Source of the DNA: Streptomyces caniferus
GTDB taxonomy: Bacteria > Actinomycetota > Actinomycetes > Streptomycetales > Streptomycetaceae
NCBI RefSeq assembly: GCF_009811555.1
Contig: NZ_BLIN01000002.1
Location: 248,001-312,000, forward strand
Direction of reading: 5' to 3'
DNA length: 64,000 nucleotides
The translations under genes were made by a program, and so were the position numbers. Below the pieces are notes generated by a model. That model was not told the DNA's origin, searched no databases, and saw only the letters and a program-made list of their open reading frames with translations. Shown here in pieces: positions 1-8,901 of the stretch (the stretch's first letter is position 1; each line of letters starts with the position of its first letter).

Positions 1-115
1 GGAAGGTGCCCGAGACCGCCGGCGCTTCCAGCGGGCGCTGCACACCACGCCGGCCGCGTACCGGCGCGCGTTCCGTGCGGCACGAGGCGCACCCCGGGAA
101 GACGATCACGCTTGA
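1..115 (+). CDS. AraC-family transcriptional regulator, C-terminal fragment (5' end outside window)
   Basis: The frame beginning at base 2 is open from the window edge to a TGA at 113-115. It reads as the end of an AraC/XylS-type DNA-binding domain: RRFQRAL followed by TTPAAYRRAF is the usual second helix-turn-helix tail of AraC regulators, often of the GlxA-like DJ-1/PfpI fusion type in Streptomyces. Only about 37 residues are visible, so ligand domain and target genes cannot be judged. It converges on the glucose permease gene, and a strong hairpin lies between them. Confidence 0.6.
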   Translation, partial: EGARDRRRFQRALHTTPAAYRRAFRAARGAPREDDHA

Positions 116-143
116 GGCCCACGACGTCCCGGGCACAAAAAAC

Positions 144-183
144 GGGTACTGCCCGGGGTCCCTGTTGACCCGGGGCAGTACCC
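144..183. terminator. Intrinsic terminator between convergent genes
   Basis: The arms GGGTACTGCC and GGCAGTACCC form a long GC-rich hairpin. Read on the minus strand it is followed by a run of six T, so it is a good rho-independent terminator for the glucose permease gene and can also stop the AraC-type gene from the other side. Confidence 0.8.
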
Positions 184-211
184 AGTACTGAGGAGAAGGA
201 CTGGCGGGGGG

Positions 212-1630
212 TTAGCCCATCTCCTCCAACGCCTTGCCCTTGGTCTCCTTCACGAACTTGAGCACGAAGGGGATCGAGAGCAGAGCGAAGACCGCGTAGA
301 TGACGTACGTACCCGAGAGGTTCCAGTCGGACAGGCTCGGGAAGCTGGCCGTGATGGCCCAGTTGGCGATCCACTGCGCGGAGGCGGCGACGCCCAGCGC
401 GGCGGCACGAATCTTGTTCGGGAACATCTCGCCGAGGAAGACCCAGACGACGACGCCCCAGGAGAGGGCGAAGAAGAGCACGAAGACGTGGGCGGCGATC
501 AGCGCCACGGTGCCCTGGGTGGCGGGCAGGGTGCCGGCCGCGCTCTTGGAGGCGAACGCCCATGCCTCCGCCGCGAGGGCGACGGCCATACCGGCCGAGC
601 CGACGAGCGCCAGCGGACGCCGGCCGATCTTGTCGACGAAGATCATCGCGATCACGGTGCCGATGATGTTGATGATCGACGTCGTGAAGCTGTAGAAGAA
701 CGAGCTGCTCGGGTCGATGCCGACGGACTGCCACAGCGCCGAGGAGTAGTAGAACGCGACGTTGATGCCGACCAGCTGCTGGAAGACCGACAGACCGATA
801 CCGACCCAGACGATCGGCAGGAAGCCGAACTTGCTGCCGAGCAGGTCCTTGAACTTCGGCTTCTCCTCACGGCGCATGGCGTCCTGGATCTCGGTGACGC
901 GCTTGTCCAGGTCGACGGTCTTGCCCTCGACCTCGGCGAGCACCTCCTGGGCGCGGGAGATCTTGCCGACGGAGATCAGGTAACGCGGCGACTCGGGGAT
1001 CGCGAAGGAGAGCAGGCCGTACAGGGCGGCCGGGACGACCATCACGCCGAGCATCCACTGCCAGGCCTCCAGGCCGGCGACGACGCCGCGCTGGTTGCCG
1101 TTGGCGAGGTTGAGGATGCCCCAGTTGACGAGCTGGGAGATCGCGATACCGACGACGATCGCAGCCTGCTGGAACGAACCGAGACGGCCGCGGTAGGCGG
1201 ACGGCGAGACCTCGGCGATGTAGGCCGGGCCGATGACCGAGGCCATACCGATCGCGAAACCGCCGACGATCCGCCAGAGGGCCAGATCCCAGAGGGCGAA
1301 CGGCAGGGCGGAGCCGATGGCGCTGGCGACGAACAGAACCGAGGCGATCTGCATCACGCGGATGCGGCCTATACGGTCCGCGATCCGGCCTGCAGTGGCC
1401 GCTCCGATGGCGCAGCCGATCAGCGCGACGGCGATCACCTGGGCGAGGACTGCCGATCCGACGTCGTAGCGGCTGCGGATCGCCTCGACGGCGCCGTTGA
1501 TGACGGCACTGTCGTAACCGAAGAGGAAGCCGCCCATCGCGGCAGCCGCGGTGATGAAGATGACATGGCCGAGATGCTCGGGGTGGGCCTTGCGGCCTTC
1601 CGAGCCCATCGGCTGCGCGGTGCTGGTCAA
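212..1630 (-). CDS. glcP: MFS sugar porter, glucose permease GlcP-like
   Basis: Predicted 472-residue, 12-helix major facilitator of the sugar porter family, importing glucose by proton symport across the cytoplasmic membrane. Family marks are GRIADRIGR after helix 2, PESPRYL before the central loop, QQLVGIN in helix 7, VDKIGRRP in the second-half repeat and a final KETKGKALEE (PETKG-type) motif. The start is a TTG with GGAG six bases upstream. In S. coelicolor the gene in this position next to smc is glcP, the main glucose permease, so the same role is inferred. It is transcribed in the same direction as smc, 310 bp downstream of it, with its own upstream inverted repeat. Confidence 0.88.
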   Translation of the reverse strand: MTSTAQPMGSEGRKAHPEHLGHVIFITAAAAMGGFLFGYDSAVINGAVEAIRSRYDVGSAVLAQVIAVALIGCAIGAATAGRIADRIGRIRVMQIASVLFVASAIGSALPFALWDLALWRIVGGFAIGMASVIGPAYIAEVSPSAYRGRLGSFQQAAIVVGIAISQLVNWGILNLANGNQRGVVAGLEAWQWMLGVMVVPAALYGLLSFAIPESPRYLISVGKISRAQEVLAEVEGKTVDLDKRVTEIQDAMRREEKPKFKDLLGSKFGFLPIVWVGIGLSVFQQLVGINVAFYYSSALWQSVGIDPSSSFFYSFTTSIINIIGTVIAMIFVDKIGRRPLALVGSAGMAVALAAEAWAFASKSAAGTLPATQGTVALIAAHVFVLFFALSWGVVVWVFLGEMFPNKIRAAALGVAASAQWIANWAITASFPSLSDWNLSGTYVIYAVFALLSIPFVLKFVKETKGKALEEMG

Positions 1631-1680
1631 CGTGAACTCCAGTGGCCCGGCTGCGCTGCCGGGTTAGGGGGCTGGCCCTA

Positions 1681-1715
1681 CAAGTGGTGCATAGGTTGGG
1701 GGTACCCACCACTTG
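1681..1715. promoter_or_regulatory. Inverted repeat upstream of glcP
   Basis: CAAGTGGTG at 1681-1689 is repeated in perfect inverse as CACCACTTG at 1707-1715, 50-85 bp upstream of the glcP start. This part of the 310-bp smc-glcP gap is less GC-rich than its surroundings. It could be an operator or a stem in the leader; no protein can be assigned. The rest of 1716-1940 holds nothing I recognise. Confidence 0.4.
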
Positions 1716-1940
1716 AAGGTAAAAGCAACGTTGCAGAGACTATGCCTTCAAGTTTCGAAGTCAATAGGCCTGAATGAAATTGTTTCTCGGCCGACCGGGG
1801 AGCCTTTCGTTCAAGTTCTGAACTGATGCAGTGTCGGATACTCCGGGCGATCGCCAAGGGTGCCGGCGGGGCCGCCAAAAGCACCTAATCCGGTCGATAC
1901 CACCCCGAGGCCGAGCGGTCTGCGCGCGGCGCGCCCGTGG

Positions 1941-4900
1941 TCAGTGCAGTCGCTGACTGATGACCTTAGATACGCCGTCGCCCTGCATCGATACCCCGTA
2001 AAGGGCGTCGGCGACCTCCATCGTCCGCTTCTGATGCGTGATCACAATCAGCTGGGAGCTCTCCTGGAGTTCTTCCATGATCCGGATCAGCCGCTGCAGG
2101 TTGGTGTCGTCCAGCGCCGCCTCCACCTCGTCCATCACATAGAACGGGCTGGGCCGCGCCTTGAAGATCGACACCAGCAGCGCCACCGCGGTCAGCGACC
2201 GCTCGCCGCCCGACAGCAGCGACAGCCGCTTGACCTTCTTCCCCGGAGGCCGCGCCTCCACGTCCACCCCGGTCGCCAGCATGTCGTCCGGGTCGGTCAG
2301 CACCAGGCGTCCCTCGCCGCCCGGGAAGAGCCGTGCGAAGACGCCCTCGAACTCGCGCGCGGTGTCGTGGTACGCCTCGGTGAAGACCTGCTCCACCCGC
2401 TCGTCGACCTCCTTGACCACCTGCATCAGGTCGGCACGGGTCTTCTTCAAGTCTTCAAGCTGCTCGCTCAGGAACTTGTGCCGCTCCTCCAGCGCGGCGA
2501 ATTCCTCCAACGCCAGCGGATTCACCTTCCCGAGCTGCTGGTACGCCCGCTCGGCCGCCCTGAGCCGCTTCTCCTGCTCGGCCCGCACATAGGGCACCGG
2601 CTGGTTGCGCGGATGTTCCGGGTCGTCCGGGAGCACCTCGCCGTCGGCGGCCGGCGACGGCGGGACGAGCTGTTCGGGGCCGTACTCGGACATCAGCCCG
2701 GCCGGCTCCACCCCCAGCTCCTCCAGCGCCCTGGTCTCCAGCTGCTCGATCCGCAGCCGCTTCTCCGCGCCCAGCACCTCGCCGCGGTGCATCGAGTCCG
2801 TCAGCTTGTCCAGCTCGGACTTCAGCTCCCGGCCCTGGTTGCGCTCGGCCACCAGCGCCTGTTCCCGCTCGGCCTTCGCCCGCTCCGCCGCGCCGCGTTC
2901 CTCCTCGGCCCGTACGGCCGACACCTCGACGTGCGCCAGCAGCTGCCGGGCACCGGCGGCGACCGCCCCGGCCACCTCCGCCTCGTGCCGCAGCCGCGCG
3001 CGCCGCCGCTCGGCCCGCACCCGCGCCTCGCGTTCGGCGCGCGCCCCCCGGTCCAGCGCATCCGCCCGCCCGGCGAGCGCCTTCACCCGCTCCTCGTGCG
3101 TCCGCGCCTGGAGCCGGGCCTCCATCTCCGTCTGCCGCGCATTGGCGCCGTCGGCGGCCAGCCGGTCCCGTACGGAGGTGTCGGGCTCCTCCTCGCCGAC
3201 GCCCGGCTCCTCCTCGGCCACCGCGAGGCGCTCGGCGAGCTCCTCGGCCTCCTCGGTGGCCCGCACCAGGGCCTCTTCGGCCTTGGCCGCCGCCGCGTCG
3301 GACCGCTCGGCCTCCCCCGCGGCCGCCCGCGCCTGCCCGCCGAGCCGGCCCAGATCGCCGGCGACCTTCGACTTCTCCCGGTCCGCCGCCCGCCGCCGCT
3401 CCGCCAGCTCCTCGACCAGCGCGGCACACTCCGTACGGCGTTCCGCCGCGGCCCGCTGCGCCTGCGTCAGCCGCTCGCAGCGCGCCGCCAGCTCCTCCAG
3501 CTCGGCGGCCGCCTCGTCGACGGAGGCCTGCACCTCCAGCAGGCTCGGCGCACCGGCGGAGCCGCCGTGCGCGAAATGCGTCCCCAGCAGGTCGCCCTCG
3601 CCGGTCACCGCCATCAGCTCCGGCCGTGCGGCCACCAGCTCCTCGGCGTCCTCCAGCGTCCCGACCACCACGACGTCCCGCAGCAGCCGAGCCACGGCGG
3701 CCGTCAACTCCGCAGGTCCCCCCACCAGTTCATCCGCCGGTACGGGCGCGGAACGGGGCCCGGGAACCCGGTGCCCGACGGGCTCGGGCGCGCCCGGCGC
3801 CCCGGCCGCGCCCCGCGCCGCCACCCGAACAGCCTCACCGGCCGCCACGGCACCCGAGGCCCCACCGGGCTCGCCGGCCCCCGCCATGTCCACGGCCGCC
3901 ATGGACTCGTCGGCCTCCACAGCCCGCGCGGGCGCAGGCACCCGTCCCGCACCCGCCCGGCTCCCGCCTCCCCCGAGCACCATCGCCGCCCGCCCCGCGT
4001 CCTGTGTGCGCAGCAGCCGGATGGCCTCGGCGGCGGTGCCCGGGCCGCTGACGGCAAGGGCGTCCGCGGCCACGCCGAGGGCGGCCGCCACCGGGACCTC
4101 GAAACCGGGGGTGACGGTCAGCAGTTCCGCCGCCGGACCGAGCAGGCCCGTGAGCTGGTCCGCGGCGGCCAGCAGCGCGCCGGTACCGTCCTTGCGGCGC
4201 AGCCCGAGCGCCAGCGCGTCATGGCGCGCCGCGGTCGCGGCCCGCTCCCGCTCGGCCGTGGTCAGCGCCTCGCGCGCGGCGGACAGCGCGGACTCCGCCT
4301 CCGCCAGCTCGCGCCGGGCCGCCTCGTGCCGCTCGGCGACCTCCTCGTCGTCCGCGTCCAGCCCGTCGACCTCGGCCTTGAGCTGCTCGTACTCCTCCTG
4401 GGCGGTGACCGCCCGGCGCCGGGCGTCGTCCCTGGCCTCGGCCAGCCGGCCGATCTCCGCCTGCGCCGAGGCCGCCCGGCCACGGGCGGCGGTGACCTGC
4501 CCGCTCAGCCGGACCAGGCCCTCACGGCGGTCGGCGATCGCGCGGGCCACATCGCGCAGCCGCCGCTCCTCGTCCGCCAACTGACGCTCCAGTCCGGCAC
4601 GGTGTTCGACGGTGTCCTCCAGCGCCCGGCTCGCCGCCTCCAGCGCCGCCGTCAACTCCGCCTCCTGCTCGCGGATCCGGGCGGCCTCGCGCTCCATGTC
4701 CTCGGGGTCGCGCCCGTGCCGCTCCTCCGGCGGGGCCGCCGAGGCGCTCTTGACCCGTGCCTCGGCCAGCGAGATCGTGCCGCGCACCCGCTCGGCGAGC
4801 TGGGTGAGCTCATGCCAGGTCTGCTGGGCGCGCTGCACCCGCGGCGTCAGGGTGCGCACTTCCTCCTCCAGGGCCGCCTCGTGCCGCTGGGCGGTGCGCA

Positions 4901-5684
4901 GCCGGTCCTCGGCGGCCTGCTTGCGCTCCTTCAGCGCCGCCTCGTCCGCGATCTCGGCGCGCAGCGCCCGGCGCAGGGTGACGAGGTCGTCGGCGAGCAG
5001 CCGCAGCCGGGCGTCGCGCAGGTCCGCCTGGATGACGGCGGCGCGCCGGGCGACCGCGGCCTGCCGCCCCAGCGGCTTGAGCTGGCGGCGCAGCTCATCG
5101 GTCAGATCCTGGACGCGGGCGAGGTTGGCCTTCATCGCGTCCAGCTTCCGCAGCGCCTTCTCCTTGCGCTTGCGGTGCTTGAGGACGCCGGCCGCTTCCT
5201 CGATGAAGGCCCGGCGCCCCATCGGGTCGGCATGCAGTACGGAGTCGAGCTGCCCCTGCCCGACGATGACATGCATCTCCCGGCCGATACCGGAATCGGA
5301 CAGCAGTTCCTGGATGTCCAGCAACCGGCAGGTGTCCCCGTTGATCTGGTACTCGCTGCCGCCGTTGCGGAACATGATCCGGGTGAGGGTGACTTCGGTG
5401 TACTCGATCGGCAGTGCACCGTCGGAGTTGTCGACGGTGAGCGAGACCTCGGCGCGGCCGAGCGGCGGCCGCCCGGTCGTCCCGGCGAAGATGACGTCCT
5501 CCATCTTGCCGCCGCGCAGCGACTTGGCTCCCTGCTCGCCCATGACCCAGGACAGCGCGTCCACCACGTTGGACTTGCCGGAGCCGTTCGGGCCCACGAC
5601 GCAGGTGATGCCCGGCTCGAACCGGAGCGTCGTGGCGGAGGCGAAGGACTTGAAACCTCGCAGGGTCAGACTCTTGAGATGCAC
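1941..5684 (-). CDS. smc: Chromosome segregation ATPase SMC
   Basis: Structural maintenance of chromosomes protein, the ATPase of bacterial condensin, which forms a ring with ScpA and ScpB (not in this window). The N-terminal head has Walker A GPNGSGKSN; the C-terminal head has the signature LSGGE and Walker B FYVMDEVEAALDD. Two long coiled coils flank a hinge. I chose the GTG at 5684 (VHLKSLTLRGFKSF), the conserved SMC N terminus, rather than an in-frame start 30 codons upstream. The protein is 1247 residues, longer than the roughly 1190 I recall for Streptomyces SMC. The excess lies in the hinge as an Ala/Gly/Pro-rich stretch at about residues 570-648. Confidence 0.96.
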   Translation of the reverse strand: MHLKSLTLRGFKSFASATTLRFEPGITCVVGPNGSGKSNVVDALSWVMGEQGAKSLRGGKMEDVIFAGTTGRPPLGRAEVSLTVDNSDGALPIEYTEVTLTRIMFRNGGSEYQINGDTCRLLDIQELLSDSGIGREMHVIVGQGQLDSVLHADPMGRRAFIEEAAGVLKHRKRKEKALRKLDAMKANLARVQDLTDELRRQLKPLGRQAAVARRAAVIQADLRDARLRLLADDLVTLRRALRAEIADEAALKERKQAAEDRLRTAQRHEAALEEEVRTLTPRVQRAQQTWHELTQLAERVRGTISLAEARVKSASAAPPEERHGRDPEDMEREAARIREQEAELTAALEAASRALEDTVEHRAGLERQLADEERRLRDVARAIADRREGLVRLSGQVTAARGRAASAQAEIGRLAEARDDARRRAVTAQEEYEQLKAEVDGLDADDEEVAERHEAARRELAEAESALSAAREALTTAERERAATAARHDALALGLRRKDGTGALLAAADQLTGLLGPAAELLTVTPGFEVPVAAALGVAADALAVSGPGTAAEAIRLLRTQDAGRAAMVLGGGGSRAGAGRVPAPARAVEADESMAAVDMAGAGEPGGASGAVAAGEAVRVAARGAAGAPGAPEPVGHRVPGPRSAPVPADELVGGPAELTAAVARLLRDVVVVGTLEDAEELVAARPELMAVTGEGDLLGTHFAHGGSAGAPSLLEVQASVDEAAAELEELAARCERLTQAQRAAAERRTECAALVEELAERRRAADREKSKVAGDLGRLGGQARAAAGEAERSDAAAAKAEEALVRATEEAEELAERLAVAEEEPGVGEEEPDTSVRDRLAADGANARQTEMEARLQARTHEERVKALAGRADALDRGARAEREARVRAERRRARLRHEAEVAGAVAAGARQLLAHVEVSAVRAEEERGAAERAKAEREQALVAERNQGRELKSELDKLTDSMHRGEVLGAEKRLRIEQLETRALEELGVEPAGLMSEYGPEQLVPPSPAADGEVLPDDPEHPRNQPVPYVRAEQEKRLRAAERAYQQLGKVNPLALEEFAALEERHKFLSEQLEDLKKTRADLMQVVKEVDERVEQVFTEAYHDTAREFEGVFARLFPGGEGRLVLTDPDDMLATGVDVEARPPGKKVKRLSLLSGGERSLTAVALLVSIFKARPSPFYVMDEVEAALDDTNLQRLIRIMEELQESSQLIVITHQKRTMEVADALYGVSMQGDGVSKVISQRLH

Positions 5685-5894
5685 GCCGTTGGACTCTACC
5701 GGCCGCCCCTCGGGGGACGGCCCCGCCATTCCGCGCCGATCACCCGCCCCGTACGGCCCCCGGGTATACCGCACCGTTCATTTTCGGTTTCATTGACGAA
5801 AGCGCAGGGCACATCATGCGGTAAGGGAGGGGCGGCACGGCTGAAGTGGCCTTATGGTCCGAAAGGCCGGAGAGCGAAAGAACCGGAAACGACG

Positions 5895-5916
5895 AAGGGA
5901 CGCCGAAGCGTCCCTT
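5895..5916 (-). terminator. Hairpin downstream of the small coiled-coil gene
   Basis: Arms AAGGGACGC and GCGTCCCTT enclose a four-base loop that reads TTCG on the minus strand. It lies between the coiled-coil gene (ends 5982) and the smc start (5684), so it probably separates the two transcripts. The other bases of 5685-5981 hold no gene. Confidence 0.5.
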
Positions 5917-5981
5917 GAAGATCTTGAAGAGAGCGGTGCCTCAAGCGGCTGGCGAGAGCTCTACCGGCCCTGAGGTCGGGG

Positions 5982-6185
5982 TCAGGTGAGCGCGGGCTCC
6001 GCCTGGGGTACGTCGATGTCGAGCATCGAGTCGTCGCGACGTGCGGCAGCGGACAGCATGTCGTTTTCGGCCTGCATCCGAATAAGTTCGGATTCAAGGT
6101 CTTGGACGCGCTGCTGAAGCCGTCGCATCTCGGAGAGGACTCGGGGGTCGGAGCCGCCGACGTAACCGAGAAGCGCCTTTGCCAT
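5982..6185 (-). CDS. Small conserved coiled-coil protein, function unknown
   Basis: A 67-residue soluble protein. After the short N terminus MAKALLGYVGG comes a heptad-like amphipathic stretch (about residues 16-45, EMRRLQQRVQDLESELIRMQAEN) and an acidic tail. The ATG at 6185 is chosen because GGAGGACC sits six bases upstream; the longer frame to 6263 lacks such a site. I do not recognise a named family. It sits upstream of smc on the same strand but a hairpin at 5895 separates them, so a functional link with SMC is only suggested by position. Confidence 0.75.
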   Translation of the reverse strand: MAKALLGYVGGSDPRVLSEMRRLQQRVQDLESELIRMQAENDMLSAAARRDDSMLDIDVPQAEPALT

Positions 6186-6567
6186 GATGGATGGTCCTCC
6201 ACAATGAGTGACCGACCGAAGCGGTGTGGGTCGTGAGGGATTCGCACCCGCGGTGCTTGTCATTCTCTGGTGTACTCAATGCCAAACAGCTAAGGTGCGC
6301 GGGGATTCCAGAGTCTCACCAAACGGTTTGACGGTCAACACGATCACACCCCGTATCCTCGGGCACCTGAGAGTGCGCGGCCGCGAGGGCGCTGCGCCGA
6401 CTCCCCAGAAAGGTCCCGCGGGGGCGTAGAGATCATCCGTACAGCGGCAGCCTTGCACGGGTCGGCCGAGTTGGCAACCACCAGGCCTTATCTCCCGTAA
6501 GCAGCTGACAAAGAGACATCCCCAAGATCGCCTGTGACGGCCGTACGGGCGGTTCCGGACGGCTCAC
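6186..6567. other. Intergenic region between coiled-coil gene and acylphosphatase
   Basis: About 380 bp without a credible gene. The part at 6240-6360 is relatively AT-rich and should carry the promoter of the minus-strand coiled-coil gene. Short frames here have no ribosome binding site and no recognisable product. I see no strong hairpin. Confidence 0.5.
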
Positions 6568-6849
6568 TCAGCGGATCTCGAAGCCGTCGTAACCGCCCCG
6601 GGGCGTGGCCCATATCTCAGTGACTCCGTCCACCCGCCCGGGCGTGTCTCCGGTGCGGAGCCAGTCCAGCAGCGCGTCGCAGCGCTCCTTCGGGCCCTCG
6701 GCGACCACCTGGACGCGGCCGTCGCCGAGGTTGACCGCAAATCCGCGGAGTTCGCCGATGCGAAGGGCGTTGGCCCGGGTGAACCAACGGAAGCCGACGC
6801 CTTGGACCTGACCACGCACCCAGGCGGTCACACGGACACCTTCGTTCAT
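6568..6849 (-). CDS. acyP: Acylphosphatase
   Basis: A 93-residue cytosolic enzyme that hydrolyses carboxyl-phosphate bonds. Both catalytic residues are visible: the arginine in VQGVGFRWF near residue 22 and the asparagine in GFAVNLGDG near residue 40. Length and ferredoxin-like layout fit the family. The ATG at 6849 has no clear Shine-Dalgarno sequence, so a leaderless or weakly translated message is possible. The location upstream of smc matches mycobacteria (Rv2922A) and other actinobacteria. Confidence 0.93.
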   Translation of the reverse strand: MNEGVRVTAWVRGQVQGVGFRWFTRANALRIGELRGFAVNLGDGRVQVVAEGPKERCDALLDWLRTGDTPGRVDGVTEIWATPRGGYDGFEIR

Positions 6850-7028
6850 GTGTGCACGTTAACTGGCCAATTGCTCAACGGTCACTTCCGCCCCTTGCGC
6901 CATGGCGTACAGTCCCCCGACAAGCGAGGCTCACTCTTACGGGTGAACCGTCTTGACGCTCAGGAAGCTCTGCGGCGGTAGCCGCCCCAGTGGAGCCGGT
7001 GCTTGCACCGGGGGAAGGAAGACAGCGG

Positions 7029-7985
7029 ATGGGCCGCCATCGACGCTCTGCTCCCCCAGCCCCCGAAGCCCCCGGCACGGGGCCTGTTGACGCACCGGCA
7101 GCAGCGCGGGGCGACGCACCGGCGGCAACACGGCCCGGCACGCCGTCCGCTGCGCAGCGCCACGGACGTCGCGCGGCCCCGCGCCGCGGCAGGGCGCCCG
7201 TACGCACCGGCCTGCTCGGCGCCTCCGCGGCGATGGCGATGGGAGCCGTCGCGGTCGCGTCCGGACTGATCCCCGGTCACGGCCAGTTCGACGGGGGCAC
7301 GGGCGGGGACCAAGGGGACCGCGTACGCGCCGGCGCACTGCCGGAGGCCACCGAGCCGCTGGGCGGGCGGTCGGCGACACCGTCCGACCGCGCCACGGAC
7401 CAGGCGAGCCGCGGCGGCACCCGTTCCGCCGTCCCCGGCACCGGCCGCCCCTCCTCCCCCACCACTCCCTCGACGTCCCCCTCACCGCAACGGACCTCCT
7501 CCACCCCCACCGGGAAGACCGAGGCGCGCCGGTCCGCCGAGCCCTCCGGCCGGCCGTCCTCGGCGGCACCCGTACGCAGCGCGGCGCCGTCGAAGGCCCC
7601 CGACACCTCGTCGTCCGCCGAGGCCCAGGTCCTGTCCCTGGTCAACCAGGAGCGCGCCCAGGCCGGCTGCTCCCCCGTCACGGCCGACAAGGAACTGGCG
7701 GGACTCGCACAACAGTTCAGTGACGACATGGCCCGGCGCGGCTTCTTCGACCACACCGACCCGGACGGCGACACCCCCTGGGACCGTGCCCGGGACGCGG
7801 GCATCAGCGATCTGGGCGGCGAGAACATAGCCCGCGGCCAGGCCACCGCCCAGGCCGTCATGGACTCCTGGATGAACAGTCCCGGCCACCGCGCCAACAT
7901 CCTCAACTGCGAGTACAAGACCCTCGGCGTCGGCGCCCACTTCGGTCCTGGAGGCCCGTGGTGGACGCAGGACTTCGGCTTCTGA
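7029..7985 (+). CDS. Secreted or membrane-anchored CAP-domain protein (SCP/PR-1 family)
   Basis: 318 residues. The ATG at 7029 is preceded by an AAGGAAG site; the frame open from 6990 is rejected. A proline- and arginine-rich cytoplasmic leader of about 55 residues precedes one hydrophobic segment (GLLGASAAMAMGAVAVAS), suggesting a signal anchor or late signal peptide. A Ser/Thr/Pro-rich linker of roughly 100 residues leads to a C-terminal CAP domain (about residues 195-318) with HTDPDG, GENIARG and SPGHRANIL motifs. Bacterial CAP proteins are extracellular and mostly uncharacterised. The gene stands alone, followed by a strong hairpin. Confidence 0.85.
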   Translation: MGRHRRSAPPAPEAPGTGPVDAPAAARGDAPAATRPGTPSAAQRHGRRAAPRRGRAPVRTGLLGASAAMAMGAVAVASGLIPGHGQFDGGTGGDQGDRVRAGALPEATEPLGGRSATPSDRATDQASRGGTRSAVPGTGRPSSPTTPSTSPSPQRTSSTPTGKTEARRSAEPSGRPSSAAPVRSAAPSKAPDTSSSAEAQVLSLVNQERAQAGCSPVTADKELAGLAQQFSDDMARRGFFDHTDPDGDTPWDRARDAGISDLGGENIARGQATAQAVMDSWMNSPGHRANILNCEYKTLGVGAHFGPGGPWWTQDFGF

Positions 7986-8028
7986 GGCAGGCGACGCCCG
8001 GCCGGGCGAGGTGACCCCGAAAGCATCG

Positions 8029-8074
8029 GACGCCCGCGCCGCCCCGTGACGGATCACGGGGCGGCGCGGGCGTC
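8029..8074. terminator. Bidirectional intrinsic terminator
   Basis: A perfect 21-bp stem (8029-8049 with 8054-8074) closes a four-base loop. It lies between the convergent CAP-domain and flavodoxin genes and can serve both. Confidence 0.85.
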
Positions 8075-8159
8075 TCGCGTGCGGTGAGCCGCGGGACTTG
8101 CGGGCCGCGCGGGCGTCCCGCACGGCGGGCGGAGGGGCGTGCGGGCTCGCACGCGCCGG

Positions 8160-8765
8160 TCAGGCGGCGAGGGCGGCGCGGCCCGCGGCGAAGATGCGGG
8201 CCTGCTCGGCGATGCGGCGTCCGAGGTGCTCGGCGGTGGCGATATCGGCCTTGTGGACGCCCTCGGCACCCTGGTCGTTGTCGGACTGGGCGCCGGCCCC
8301 CAGGAAGAAGCCGAGCCGGTTGAGGTCGTTCTCCGAGGCGGTGGAGGAGTTCCAGCCGGGGAGCAGGTTGAGGCCGATCCAGCTCATGCCGTGCTGGGCG
8401 GCGAGCACCGTGAAGAACTGCAGGGTGTGCAGCTTGTCCCCGCTCTTGGAGGCGGAGTTGGTGAAGCCGGCCGCGAGCTTGTCCTGCCAGGCACGGGTCG
8501 CCCAGCGCTTGGCGGTGGCCTCGGCGAAGACATGGAACGCGCCGGAGGCGGTCCCCATGTACGTCGGCGAGCCGAAGACGATCGCGTCGGAGGCGTCGAG
8601 CAGCTCCCATTCGGCTTCGGTGATCTCGTCGACCTTGATCAGGTGGACGGTGGCGCCCGCCCCGGCGGCAGCGGCGCGGACAGCCTCGGCCAGTACGGCG
8701 GTGTGGCCGAAACCGGAGTGGTAGGCGACGGAGACGACGGGGGCGGGCAGGGCAGGGCTGGTCAC
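8160..8765 (-). CDS. Flavodoxin-fold NAD(P)H-dependent FMN reductase (WrbA-like)
   Basis: 201 residues. The start is GTG 8765 with GAGGAG upstream; the longer frame to 8942 would run through the divergent promoter. The N terminus YHSGFGHTAVLAEAV is the phosphate-binding loop of flavodoxins, and FGSPTYMGTASGAFHVF is the typical second FMN loop of WrbA-type NAD(P)H:quinone oxidoreductases. Expected cytoplasmic role: two-electron reduction of quinones or flavins. It is divergent from an HxlR-family regulator, a pairing seen with quinone and diamide stress regulators such as YodB and QorR, so redox or electrophile induction is inferred. Confidence 0.85.
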   Translation of the reverse strand: MTSPALPAPVVSVAYHSGFGHTAVLAEAVRAAAAGAGATVHLIKVDEITEAEWELLDASDAIVFGSPTYMGTASGAFHVFAEATAKRWATRAWQDKLAAGFTNSASKSGDKLHTLQFFTVLAAQHGMSWIGLNLLPGWNSSTASENDLNRLGFFLGAGAQSDNDQGAEGVHKADIATAEHLGRRIAEQARIFAAGRAALAA

Positions 8766-8857
8766 AGCGGTTCTCCTCAAGGTCACGGCATCCCGGGACG
8801 GTCGGTGCCCGGGAACGTCGGGCGGCGATGAGGAAAGAGAAGCACTAACTTTTAGAA

Positions 8858-8880
8858 AGCGCAACCCAATGGTTAGCGCT
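8858..8880. promoter_or_regulatory. Candidate HxlR operator
   Basis: AGCGCAACC and GGTTAGCGCT form an imperfect inverted repeat with spacer caat between the divergent flavodoxin and hxlR genes. Its position over the regulator's promoter region suits autoregulation and control of the flavodoxin gene. It also overlaps an upstream ATG at 8869, which favours the 8902 start. Confidence 0.5.
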
Positions 8881-8901
8881 GCGCAGGAGTATGGTGTCGG
8901 C

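Noticed and set aside
1860..5918. 1352-codon open frame on the plus strand opposite smc
   Set aside because: Antisense shadow of the GC-rich smc gene; Pro/Arg/Leu-rich with no family motif and no ribosome site.
8869..8901. Upstream ATG of the hxlR gene
   Set aside because: It lies inside the candidate operator and the extra residues do not belong to the family; 8902 preferred.
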